A DNA stretch of 64,000 nucleotides, from contig JAJTJC010000036.1 in NCBI GenBank assembly GCA_021295155.1, positions 1,145,689 to 1,209,688 on the forward strand. The letters are read 5' to 3'. The notes under the pieces are model-generated. The model was given only the letters and a program-made list of their open reading frames with translations, was not told where the DNA came from and searched no databases. Within the stretch, counting starts at the first letter, position 1. Each line of letters opens with the position of its first letter. Shown here piece after piece: positions 9,740 to 18,155 of this stretch. The position numbers and the translations under genes are program-made. The stretch is from Flavobacteriaceae bacterium D16. GTDB taxonomy: Bacteria; Bacteroidota; Bacteroidia; Flavobacteriales; Flavobacteriaceae.

Positions 9740-11062
9740 ATGTATACCTTTTCGAACAGATTGAAAATAGGCGCTATCATCTTAATGGCTCTGGGATTAG
9801 TGGGAATGAGTATTGGTTTCATTTCTGCACCGGGGAATGTTGAAGAAGCCAAGGCATATGTCGCGGCACATGATGACGGACATGGTGATGCCCACGGAGC
9901 AGATCATGCCGTAGCGGGGCAGGAAGCCCATGATGAAGCCTCTGCAGAAGCGCATGCCGCCCACGATGAGCATGTTTACCATCAACTGAGTAACAGGCCA
10001 TGGGCAGCCCTTTATGTGGCCGCTTTCTTTTTCTTTATGATCTCACTTGGAGTACTGGCTTTCTATGCCATTCAGCGGGCATCGCAGGCAGGATGGTCTC
10101 CCATGCTTTTCCGGGTTATGGAAGGAATTACCGCCTATATCGTGCCGGGAGGAATAGTCGTTTTTGTTATCCTGGTACTTTCCGTATTTCACTTTAACCA
10201 CCTGTTTCCATGGATGGATCCTGAGGTAGTTGCAGAAGATAAAATTATACAGAACAAGGCCGGTTATCTTAATCCTACTTTCTTTTTGATTCGCGCTGCT
10301 ATATTCCTTGCTGGCTGGATCGCGTACAGGGAAATTTCCAGAAGACTTTCCATTGCCCAGGATAAAGCAGATGATGATTCCAACTTCAAGAAAAATTTCC
10401 GTTGGTCTGCAGGCTTTCTGGTATTCTATCTGGTTACTGAATCCATAATGTCATGGGATTGGATTATGAGTGTTGACCCACACTGGTTCAGTACACTGTT
10501 TGGTTGGTATATATTTGCCAGCATGGTTGTGTCTGGTATTACGGTGATCGCTATGATAGCCATCTACCTGAAGTCTAAAGGGTATCTTCCTGATGTAAAT
10601 GACAGCCATATTCACGATTTGGCCAAGTTCATGTTCGGTTTTAGTATATTCTGGACCTATCTTTGGTTTTCACAGTTTATGCTGATCTGGTATGCGAATA
10701 TACCGGAGGAAGTTACTTATTTTGTGCAACGGATAGAAGATTATAAATTGCCATTCTTTGGTATGGTGGTAATGAATTTTATATTTCCATTACTGGTATT
10801 GATGAATAGTGATTATAAACGTATTAACTGGTTTGTGATTATGTCAGGTATCGTACTTCTGCTAGGACATTACCTCGATGTATTCAATATGATCATGCCT
10901 TCAGCTGTTGGCGACCAGTGGTATATTGGATTCCCGGAACTGGGAGCATTGAGTTTCTTTGCTGGTGCCTTCCTCCTTTGGGTTTTCCGGGCACTGACCA
11001 AGGCACCGCTTCAGGTTACGCGTAACCCGTATATTGAGGAAAGCCGTCAGTTTCATTATTAA
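9740..11062 (+). CDS. actF: Alternative complex III subunit F, with histidine-rich loop
   Basis: ActF is the second large integral membrane subunit, structurally related to ActC/NrfD, with about ten hydrophobic segments over 440 residues. Typical stretches are PHWFSTLFGWYIFASM and GHYLDVFNMIMP. Between the first and second membrane helices (about 44-82) lies an insertion rich in His, Asp, Glu and Ala with nine histidines at regular spacing (44, 48, 52, 56, 64, 72, 75, 78, 81). The spacing suggests one face of a helix able to bind metal. It is followed after 37 bases by coxB, linking alternative complex III to the oxidase in one operon. Confidence 0.92.
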   Translation: MYTFSNRLKIGAIILMALGLVGMSIGFISAPGNVEEAKAYVAAHDDGHGDAHGADHAVAGQEAHDEASAEAHAAHDEHVYHQLSNRPWAALYVAAFFFFMISLGVLAFYAIQRASQAGWSPMLFRVMEGITAYIVPGGIVVFVILVLSVFHFNHLFPWMDPEVVAEDKIIQNKAGYLNPTFFLIRAAIFLAGWIAYREISRRLSIAQDKADDDSNFKKNFRWSAGFLVFYLVTESIMSWDWIMSVDPHWFSTLFGWYIFASMVVSGITVIAMIAIYLKSKGYLPDVNDSHIHDLAKFMFGFSIFWTYLWFSQFMLIWYANIPEEVTYFVQRIEDYKLPFFGMVVMNFIFPLLVLMNSDYKRINWFVIMSGIVLLLGHYLDVFNMIMPSAVGDQWYIGFPELGALSFFAGAFLLWVFRALTKAPLQVTRNPYIEESRQFHY

Positions 11063-11099
11063 TGAATGAAGTAGTAAAAGACTAATTTGAAGAGTTGAA

Positions 11100-12158
11100 A
11101 TGAGCACAGTATTAACAATAGCTGTTTTAGTTTTAGTTGCCATCGCCATCTGGCAGATGACTAAGATATTTGAATTGTCGCAGGTGAAAGCGGAGATGAC
11201 GCAGGTGGCAAACGACAAGGATAATAAGTATAATGGCTATCTCCTGTTTGCTTTCCTGGTTTTCATTTACCTGATTACCATATTTAGTTTCTGGAAATAC
11301 TCCAAGTTTATTCTTCCGGAAGCCGCTTCTGAACACGGAAGAGAATACGATAGCTTATTGCTATGGTCTTTTGTAATCATCTTTATTGTACAAACCATTA
11401 CCCAGGCTTTACTCCATTATTTCGGTTATAAGTATCGGGGTGAAAAAGGAAAGAAAGCCCTGTTTTTTGCCGATAATGACCGTCTGGAGTTTATCTGGAC
11501 CATTATTCCGGTTATTGTTTTGGCAGGACTAATCCTTTGGGGCCTGTATACCTGGACCAATATCATGGATATCAACGAAGATGATGATCCACTGATTGTT
11601 GAGCTGTATGCTCAGCAATTCAACTGGACGGCCAGATATGGGGGTAGTGATAATGTTTTAGGAGATGCCAATGTCAGGATGATCGATATTGACCGGGCCA
11701 ATATACTTGGACTGGATGAGTCTGATCCTAATGCATCAGATGATATTATTGTTAAAGAACTGCACCTTCCGGTGGGAAGGAAAGTAAACTTTAAAATGCG
11801 TTCACAGGATGTATTGCACTCGGCCTATATGCCACACTTTAGGGCACAGATGAACTGTGTGCCGGGAATGATAACCGAGTTCTCGTTTACGCCTTCAATT
11901 ACCACTGCTGAAATGCGACTCAAGCCGGAGATTGTGGACAAGGTAAACAGAACCAATGCTATCCGTGCGGAACGAGCTGCCAACGGGGAACCTAATTCAG
12001 ATCCCTGGGAGTTTGATTATGTACTTCTCTGTAATAAGATATGTGGAAAATCACATTACAATATGCAGTTGAAGATAATTGTAGAAACTGAAGAAGAATA
12101 CAACGAATGGATCGCCAGTCAACAGACCTTCGGGGATTTGATGGCCTCCATGAATTAG
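11100..12158 (+). CDS. coxB: Cytochrome c oxidase subunit II (CuA)
   Basis: Subunit II receives electrons through the binuclear CuA centre in a periplasmic cupredoxin domain. The 352-residue protein has four hydrophobic segments (about 3-20, 40-60, 85-108 and 130-150), two more than the textbook subunit, and no signal-peptide cleavage pattern. The C-terminal domain has the CuA ligands: His in SQDVLHSAY, then CNKICGKSHYNM giving Cys, Cys, His and Met. An insertion of about 30 residues (KPEIVDKVNR... to ...NSDPWEFD) lies between two strands of the cupredoxin fold. No heme motif is fused to it. It sits between actF and coxA in the same operon. Confidence 0.94.
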   Translation: MSTVLTIAVLVLVAIAIWQMTKIFELSQVKAEMTQVANDKDNKYNGYLLFAFLVFIYLITIFSFWKYSKFILPEAASEHGREYDSLLLWSFVIIFIVQTITQALLHYFGYKYRGEKGKKALFFADNDRLEFIWTIIPVIVLAGLILWGLYTWTNIMDINEDDDPLIVELYAQQFNWTARYGGSDNVLGDANVRMIDIDRANILGLDESDPNASDDIIVKELHLPVGRKVNFKMRSQDVLHSAYMPHFRAQMNCVPGMITEFSFTPSITTAEMRLKPEIVDKVNRTNAIRAERAANGEPNSDPWEFDYVLLCNKICGKSHYNMQLKIIVETEEEYNEWIASQQTFGDLMASMN

Positions 12159-12191
12159 AATTGCTAAAAAAGAAAAATTAAAAAATCAATT

Positions 12192-14015
12192 ATGTCTGTA
12201 ACAGCACATGCCGCGGTAGATGAACATGCACATGACCACGGGCATCACCATCACAAAGAGACATTCGTAACCAAGTATATTTTCAGCCAGGATCACAAGA
12301 TGATCTCTAAACAGTACTTGATCACTGGTTTGATCATGGGCTTCATAGGGATTGCTATGTCTTTATTGTTCCGATTGCAGCTTGCATGGCCCGGGGAATC
12401 TTTCCCGATTTTTGAAACATTGCTTGGAAAATGGGCTCCGGGTGGAGTAATGGATGCTGATGTTTATTTGGCCCTGGTTACCATTCACGGAACAATCATG
12501 GTCTTTTTTGTATTAACGGCAGGGCTTAGTGGAACCTTTAGTAACCTGCTGATTCCGCTTCAGATTGGAGCAAGGGATATGGCCTCTGGATTCCTGAATA
12601 TGGTTTCTTACTGGCTCTTCTTTATTTCGAGTGTTATCATGGTTGTTTCCCTCTTTGTGGAAGCTGGACCAGCTGCTGCCGGATGGACCATCTATCCGCC
12701 CTTAAGTGCGCTGCCAATGGCACAGCCCGGATCGGGTATGGGGATGACGCTCTGGTTGGTATCCATGGCTATCTTCATCGCAAGTTCGCTATTAGGTTCA
12801 TTGAACTATATCGTAACGGTGATCAACCTGAGAACAAAAGGGATGTCTATGACCAGATTACCACTGACCATCTGGGCGTTCTTTGTAACCGCTATAATCG
12901 GGGTAATTTCGTTCCCGGTACTTTTATCAGCTGCTCTGTTGTTGATCATGGACAGAAGCTTCGGTACGTCTTTCTTCCTTTCGGATATTTTTATCCAGGG
13001 AGAAGTACTACACTACCAGGGGGGTTCTCCGGTATTGTTTGAGCACCTGTTTTGGTTCCTGGGTCACCCGGAAGTATATATTGTATTACTGCCTGCATTA
13101 GGTATTACCTCTGAGGTGATGTCTACCAATGCACGTAAACCTATTTTCGGTTACCGTGCGATGGTTGCTTCTATACTTGCTATAGCCTTCCTTTCTACCA
13201 TAGTTTGGGGGCACCATATGTTTGTATCCGGGATGAATCCATTTCTGGGATCAGTATTTACATTTACTACGCTATTGATTGCCATTCCATCTGCGGTAAA
13301 GGCATTTAACTATATCACCACGCTCTGGAAGGGTAACTTGCAGTTGAACCCGGCTATGCTGTTCTCTATTGGTCTGGTTTCTACCTTCATTACAGGTGGA
13401 TTGACCGGGATTATCCTGGGAGACTCTACGCTGGATATCAACGTACACGACACCTATTTTGTAGTAGCCCACTTCCACCTGGTGATGGGTATCTCTGCTC
13501 TTTATGGACTGTTTGCCGGAGTGTATCACTGGTTCCCTAAGATGTTCAAACGTATGATGAACAAAAACCTGGGATATGTGCATTTCTGGATAACAGCCGT
13601 CTGTGCCTATGGGGTATTCTTCCCCATGCACTTTGTGGGTATGGCCGGAGTTCCTAGACGATACTACGAGAATACTGCCTTCCCTATGTTTGATGAACTG
13701 GCAGACGTAAACGTATTGGTTACCGTTTTCGCACTGGTAGCAGGAGTGGCACAATTGGTTTTTGTATACAACTTTATCCACAGTATTTTTTACGGGAAAC
13801 CTACCGTACAGAATCCTTGGAAATCCAATACCCTGGAGTGGACCGCACCTGTGGAACATTTCCACGGCAACTGGGAAGGTGAAATTCCTGAGGTACATCG
13901 TTGGGCTTATGATTACAGCAAGACCAAGGAAAATGGGGAATACATTATTGCCGGACAAGACTTCGTGCCACAGAACATACCCTTGCAGGAGGATGAGGAA
14001 GAACTCAACCACTAA
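12192..14015 (+). CDS. coxA: Cytochrome c oxidase subunit I
   Basis: This is the catalytic heme-copper subunit that reduces O2 and pumps protons. The 607-residue protein retains all key residues: H99 and H429 for the low-spin heme, H292/Y296 in GHPEVY with the A1-type proton-channel E294, H341-H342 as CuB ligands, H427 for the high-spin heme and K370 of the K channel. The C-terminal tail is hydrophilic and acidic. The N-terminus (6-21) has eight histidines, including HDHGHHHH, before the first conserved segment. It is the last gene of the act-cox operon, with a strong terminator 25 bases after its stop. Confidence 0.96.
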   Translation: MSVTAHAAVDEHAHDHGHHHHKETFVTKYIFSQDHKMISKQYLITGLIMGFIGIAMSLLFRLQLAWPGESFPIFETLLGKWAPGGVMDADVYLALVTIHGTIMVFFVLTAGLSGTFSNLLIPLQIGARDMASGFLNMVSYWLFFISSVIMVVSLFVEAGPAAAGWTIYPPLSALPMAQPGSGMGMTLWLVSMAIFIASSLLGSLNYIVTVINLRTKGMSMTRLPLTIWAFFVTAIIGVISFPVLLSAALLLIMDRSFGTSFFLSDIFIQGEVLHYQGGSPVLFEHLFWFLGHPEVYIVLLPALGITSEVMSTNARKPIFGYRAMVASILAIAFLSTIVWGHHMFVSGMNPFLGSVFTFTTLLIAIPSAVKAFNYITTLWKGNLQLNPAMLFSIGLVSTFITGGLTGIILGDSTLDINVHDTYFVVAHFHLVMGISALYGLFAGVYHWFPKMFKRMMNKNLGYVHFWITAVCAYGVFFPMHFVGMAGVPRRYYENTAFPMFDELADVNVLVTVFALVAGVAQLVFVYNFIHSIFYGKPTVQNPWKSNTLEWTAPVEHFHGNWEGEIPEVHRWAYDYSKTKENGEYIIAGQDFVPQNIPLQEDEEELNH

Positions 14016-14040
14016 GTGTTTTCTGTGAATAAGTAACACT

Positions 14041-14065
14041 GGCCCATCTTTTGATGGGCCTTTTT
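14041..14065 (+). terminator. Intrinsic terminator of the act-cox operon
   Basis: Perfect 8-bp GC-rich stem GGCCCATC (14041-14048) and GATGGGCC (14053-14060) with a TTTT loop, followed by five T. Confidence 0.9.
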
Positions 14066-14146
14066 ATTACCAGACAGTTGGGATGTACATGATCTACTTA
14101 AAGTATTTTCCCCTAATTTTATAAACAGAACACAAAACAATCCAAG

Positions 14147-14971
14147 GTGAAAAAATTACTGTGTGTCTTATTCATCCTTTCTCTGGGCGTTACTCATGCT
14201 CAGAGAAAACCGAAAATCAAGGGAAATAGAAACGTTATAGAAGTACTGGAACCACTGCCGGCCTTTCATTCTATTGAGTTAAAGGACGATCTGCAGATCA
14301 ACCTGGATGACTCTGCTGCTGAGAGTTATTCCATAGTGGGCGATGATAACCTCATTGATGTACTGCGCTTTCGTGTTGTGGACAGTACGTTGATCATCAG
14401 TTCCTTCTATAAAATCACTGGAAAAAAACAATTAGATATTACGGTAAACTATCGACAGTTAAAATCAATTATCGTCCGGGATGGTTCCGTATTGGCTAAC
14501 CAGAAAATTCAGGCAGACGAACTTTCAGTGCTTACCAATGGTTTGGCAAAGGTTGAGCTTTCAGCAAATGCGGCATTGGTTAATCTGTCCCTGGAAGAAA
14601 ATAGTAAAGGGAATTATAATATAGAAAGCGATTCATTAAGTCTTGCGTTGAAAGATAAAGCAAGTGTTCAATTGTATAGTGTCACCCAACAGCACAGACT
14701 CAAAATGGAGGGAAATGCTACCGCTAACTTAGAGGGGACTTCAGACAGTTTAAACATCAGCTTAAAGGGAAGTCCCAACCTGAAAGCCCAGAAACTGGAG
14801 GCAGCTGTAATTAGACTGGAAACAGGAGAGACAGCCGTAGCCAGAATTTACGGATATCGCGAATTTGAGTTGCTGGCAACCGGTGCTTCGCGTACCTACC
14901 TTTATGGTAATCCTGGAATTACAATGACAAGCTTTGAGGACAGTGCCGAACTCCACAAAGAACAGGAGTAA
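14147..14971 (+). CDS. GIN-domain (DUF2807) secreted protein
   Basis: A 274-residue protein with a cleavable signal peptide (about 1-18, ending THAQ). It is followed by the repetitive beta-strand pattern of the putative auto-transporter adhesin head GIN domain, a right-handed beta-helix-like fold (for example LIDVLRFRVVDSTLIIS and LDITVNYRQLKSIIVRDGS). The molecular function of this family is unknown. A surface or periplasmic location is expected. The start is a GTG at 14147, since no ATG precedes the signal peptide. It stands alone between the act-cox terminator and the hairpin it shares with pckA. Confidence 0.8.
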   Translation: MKKLLCVLFILSLGVTHAQRKPKIKGNRNVIEVLEPLPAFHSIELKDDLQINLDDSAAESYSIVGDDNLIDVLRFRVVDSTLIISSFYKITGKKQLDITVNYRQLKSIIVRDGSVLANQKIQADELSVLTNGLAKVELSANAALVNLSLEENSKGNYNIESDSLSLALKDKASVQLYSVTQQHRLKMEGNATANLEGTSDSLNISLKGSPNLKAQKLEAAVIRLETGETAVARIYGYREFELLATGASRTYLYGNPGITMTSFEDSAELHKEQE

Positions 14972-15001
14972 AAGCGCGCAGGTTAACTATTAAGACATAA
15001 A

Positions 15002-15031
15002 AACCCTGTAGTAAATAAATACTACAGGGTT
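15002..15031. terminator. Bidirectional terminator between GIN gene and pckA
   Basis: Perfect 12-bp stem, 15002-15013 (AACCCTGTAGTA) with 15020-15031 (TACTACAGGGTT), six-base AT loop, flanked by A-rich sequence on the left. It lies between two convergent stop codons and can serve both strands. Confidence 0.85.
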
Positions 15032-15049
15032 GTTAAACCATGACTGTGG

Positions 15050-16648
15050 TTACACAGAGACTTCTAATTTAGGTCCTGCATCAATAATTTCCTGATTTAC
15101 TCCAGCTTCAAACTGTTTGAAGTTATTATTGAAGAGCTTGATAAGCTTCTTCTTGGTTTCTTCATACTTCTCTTTGTCTTCCCAGGTGTTCTTAGGTAGC
15201 AATACATCTGCTGGCACATCAGGACAACTCAATGGGATCTGGAAACCAAAGGCTTCATCAGTGGTGTATTCCACATTGTCAAAGTCCTTGTTATGGATAG
15301 CATCGATCATGGCCCTTGTATACTTCAGGTTGATCCTTGATCCCACACCATGGGCTCCACCAGTCCAACCGGTATTCACCAACCATGCTGTAGTATTGTG
15401 TTTCTTCATTTTTTCCGCCAACATTTCAGCATACTTGTTAGGGTGCCACATCATGAAAGCGGCTCCGAAGTTAGAACTGAAGGTTGCCTGAGGCTCAGTT
15501 ACTCCCATCTCAGTTCCGGCTACTTTAGCGGTGTACCCCGCAATAAAGTGATAACTGGCCTGTTCAGGGGAAAGTTTACTAACTGGAGGCAATACACCAA
15601 AAGCATCACAGGTAAGGAAAATGATGTTCTCCGGGTGACCTGCCATACAGGGAACCTGAATATTATCTATAAAGGATAATGGATAGGATGCACGTGTATT
15701 CTGAGTGATGGAAGTGTCAGTGTAGTCTACTTCACGAGAATCCTTGTCGTACACTACATTTTCCAGTACCGTTCCAAAACGGATGGCATTGAAAATATCC
15801 GGCTCTTTCTCCGCAGAAAGGTTGATAGCTTTTGCGTAACAACCACCCTCAATATTGAAGACACCATCATCCGTCCAGCAATGCTCATCATCACCTATCA
15901 ATCTTCGTTTAGGATCGGCACTTAATGTAGTCTTACCAGTACCGGAAAGACCAAAGAGAATGGTTACATCATCTTTTTCACCAACATTGGCAGAGCAGTG
16001 CATTGGTAATACTCCCTCTAATGGCATGAGATAGTTCATTACTGTAAAGACTCCTTTCTTCATTTCACCTGCATACTGGGTACCCAGGATCACAATCTCT
16101 CTTCTTTCCAGATTTAAGTCTACACTGGTCTTTGATGTCATCTCGGAAGTGTATCGGTTAGCTGGGAAACCACCCGCGTTGAATACCACGTAATCTGGTT
16201 CACCGAAATTAGCAAGTTCATCTGCTGTTGGCATGATCAGCATATTCTGCATAAACAAGGCGTGATAGGCACGTGTACACACAATCCGTATTTTAAGACG
16301 GTATTTTGGGTCCCATCCGGCAAATGCATCAACCACAAAAAGATGATCCAGGCTGTTCAGATAGTCCATGGCCCTTTCATGGTTTACCATAAAAGTATGC
16401 TCATCCAGGCCCATGTTGATTTCACCCCAATCGATATTGTTTTCAGAATCCGGGTGTCTTACTATTCTTTTGTCTTTTGGGCTCCTACCGGTTTTCTCTC
16501 CAGAATAGGTCATAAGGGCACCAACGTTGGAAATAGCGGTCCCTTTTTCCATTTTTAGTCCCAGTTCATAAAGTACGGGAACACTACTATTCCGGTAAAT
16601 GGTTTCGGTTTCAATCCCGTATTGTTTTAAATTAAATGATGCTGTCAT
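15050..16648 (-). CDS. pckA: Phosphoenolpyruvate carboxykinase (ATP)
   Basis: PckA decarboxylates and phosphorylates oxaloacetate to phosphoenolpyruvate, the first committed step of gluconeogenesis; it is cytosolic. At 532 residues the length is normal for the ATP-dependent family. The kinase P-loop GLSGTGKT is at 233-240 and the metal-binding IGDDEHCW at 251-258. The YSGEKTGRSPKDKR signature is at about 48-61. It is transcribed divergently from ruvB, sharing a 220-base region with a 12-bp palindrome at 16766-16777. It may act with maeB in balancing C3 and C4 pools. Confidence 0.96.
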   Translation of the reverse strand: MTASFNLKQYGIETETIYRNSSVPVLYELGLKMEKGTAISNVGALMTYSGEKTGRSPKDKRIVRHPDSENNIDWGEINMGLDEHTFMVNHERAMDYLNSLDHLFVVDAFAGWDPKYRLKIRIVCTRAYHALFMQNMLIMPTADELANFGEPDYVVFNAGGFPANRYTSEMTSKTSVDLNLERREIVILGTQYAGEMKKGVFTVMNYLMPLEGVLPMHCSANVGEKDDVTILFGLSGTGKTTLSADPKRRLIGDDEHCWTDDGVFNIEGGCYAKAINLSAEKEPDIFNAIRFGTVLENVVYDKDSREVDYTDTSITQNTRASYPLSFIDNIQVPCMAGHPENIIFLTCDAFGVLPPVSKLSPEQASYHFIAGYTAKVAGTEMGVTEPQATFSSNFGAAFMMWHPNKYAEMLAEKMKKHNTTAWLVNTGWTGGAHGVGSRINLKYTRAMIDAIHNKDFDNVEYTTDEAFGFQIPLSCPDVPADVLLPKNTWEDKEKYEETKKKLIKLFNNNFKQFEAGVNQEIIDAGPKLEVSV

Positions 16649-16765
16649 GGATTCTAAATTTTGAAGGTTGTCTTTTCTTTTTTCAGGTTAAAACTTTCAC
16701 TATATAAAATTAGGTAATGTTCTTAAATACAATGCAAAGTAGAGGATAAATCTCAGTAAAAAAGA

Positions 16766-16777
16766 TGATAATTATCA
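16766..16777. promoter_or_regulatory. Perfect 12-bp palindrome in the pckA-ruvB divergent region
   Basis: TGATAATTATCA equals its own reverse complement. It lies 117 bases upstream of the pckA start and 92 bases upstream of ruvB, where an operator would be expected. It is AT-rich and could be chance. Confidence 0.3.
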
Positions 16778-16857
16778 GTTCAAATCAACATTTGAAAAGG
16801 CTCGTTGGAGGCCTTAATTACTGCAGAGATCAGCAGCTTACCCCTTCCTATTTTTAC

Positions 16858-16865
16858 TATCTTTG
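16858..16865 (+). promoter_or_regulatory. Bacteroidota -7 element for ruvB
   Basis: TATCTTTG, exact TAnnTTTG, ending four bases before the ruvB ATG. The inferred transcription start is at or next to the start codon. Confidence 0.55.
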
Positions 16866-16869
16866 ATTT

Positions 16870-17892
16870 ATGAATGAAAACCTGGATCCCTCAACCGAAA
16901 ATCTGTCACAAGAGGAGCTTGCCATTGAGAAAGCCCTTAGACCTATTTCATTTGACGATTTTACAGGTCAGGACCAGGTTTTAGAGAATCTGAAGATCTT
17001 TGTTGAGGCGGCTAACCTGCGTGATGAAGCCCTGGACCATACCTTGTTGCATGGCCCTCCGGGACTGGGTAAAACTACTCTTGCACATATTCTGGCCCAT
17101 GAACTGGGCGTGGGAATAAAAGTTACCTCCGGCCCGGTGCTGGATAAACCCGGTGATCTGGCAGGATTACTTACCAATCTGGAAGAACGGGATGTGCTTT
17201 TTATCGATGAGATCCACAGGTTGAGTCCCATAGTGGAAGAGTATTTGTATTCGGCTATGGAGGACTATAAGATAGACATCATGATCGAAACAGGCCCTAA
17301 TGCGCGTTCTGTTCAGATCAACCTCAATCCTTTTACGCTTATTGGAGCAACTACCCGCTCCGGACTACTTACAGCACCCATGCGGGCAAGGTTTGGGATT
17401 ACCAGTCGACTGGAGTATTATTCCACCGAGTTGTTGTCAACTATAGTACAGCGTAGTGCCCAAATACTGAAAGTGCCCATCACCATGGAGGCGGCGATTG
17501 AGATTGCAGGCAGGAGCAGGGGAACCCCCAGGATTAGCAATGCCCTGTTACGCAGGGTTCGGGATTTTGCCCAAATCAAGGGAGATGGCAATATTGGTAT
17601 TGAGATTTCCAGATTCGGATTAAAGGCCCTTAATGTGGATGCCCATGGCCTGGATGAAATGGATAATAAGATCCTGGTTACCATTATAGACAAGTTTAAA
17701 GGTGGTCCTGTTGGAATCAGTACACTGGCCACAGCGGTTTCTGAAAATGCAGAAACTATTGAAGAGGTGTACGAGCCTTTCCTAATCCAGCAGGGTTTTA
17801 TTATGAGGACACCGAGGGGCCGGGAAGTGACAGAACTGGCCTATAAACACCTTGGCCGATTAAAGGGAGGATCACAGCCCGGACTTTTTTAA
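16870..17892 (+). CDS. ruvB: Holliday junction branch-migration helicase RuvB
   Basis: RuvB is the AAA+ motor that drives branch migration of Holliday junctions with RuvA. At 340 residues it is full length. Walker A GPPGLGKT is at 62-69, Walker B with LFIDEIHRL at about 114-122, sensor 1 in GATTRSG, and the C-terminal winged helix ends in [11 protein letters not shown]. ruvA is encoded about 9 kb downstream (27126-27707), not adjacent. Its promoter element nearly touches the ATG. Confidence 0.97.
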   Translation: MNENLDPSTENLSQEELAIEKALRPISFDDFTGQDQVLENLKIFVEAANLRDEALDHTLLHGPPGLGKTTLAHILAHELGVGIKVTSGPVLDKPGDLAGLLTNLEERDVLFIDEIHRLSPIVEEYLYSAMEDYKIDIMIETGPNARSVQINLNPFTLIGATTRSGLLTAPMRARFGITSRLEYYSTELLSTIVQRSAQILKVPITMEAAIEIAGRSRGTPRISNALLRRVRDFAQIKGDGNIGIEISRFGLKALNVDAHGLDEMDNKILVTIIDKFKGGPVGISTLATAVSENAETIEEVYEPFLIQQGFIMRTPRGREVTELAYKHLGRLKGGSQPGLF

Positions 17893-17936
17893 GAACTTAA
17901 GATGCCAAATCTTAAAATAACCTAATTCAATATCTT

Positions 17937-18155
17937 ATGCCCCTCTTTTCTAAAGAAGAAACACCAGTAAAAGTAGAAGTCCACGGTAAACCCCTTCAAT
18001 GCAGAATTTGTGATCACGACACCTTTTACAAAAGGCGTTCCCAGTTGAATACCCAATTAGCAACCTTCTTTAATGTGGACTGGGCCAATAGAAGTGCTGT
18101 TTGCTATGTCTGCGCCAAATGCAGTCATATCGACTGGTTTTTAGGAGAAAAATGA
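17937..18155 (+). CDS. Small zinc-ribbon protein of unknown function
   Basis: A 72-residue protein with two CxxC knuckles, C22-x2-C25 and C59-x2-C62, plus a further C56, spaced as in a zinc ribbon. The middle (about 30-50) is basic then hydrophobic (YKRRSQLNTQLATFF). No signal peptide or membrane segment. Similar small proteins occur in Flavobacteriia, sometimes labelled DNA-binding, but I know of no assigned function. The stop codon overlaps the ATG of the downstream P450 in an ATGA arrangement, so the two are translationally coupled. Confidence 0.75.
   Translation: MPLFSKEETPVKVEVHGKPLQCRICDHDTFYKRRSQLNTQLATFFNVDWANRSAVCYVCAKCSHIDWFLGEK

Noticed and set aside
13272..14039. 255-codon open frame on the reverse strand inside coxA
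   Set aside because: It is opposite a conserved oxidase gene, shows low-complexity composition and has no recognisable domain; it is an antisense shadow.
16735..16742. Near-match to the -7 element on the reverse strand for pckA (TACTTTG with one base between TA and TTTG)
   Set aside because: Spacing does not fit TAnnTTTG, so no pckA promoter is called.
17897..17915. 7-bp inverted repeat TTAAGAT/ATCTTAA just after ruvB
   Set aside because: Stem is almost all A-T, with no T run after it. Too weak to call a terminator; may be chance.
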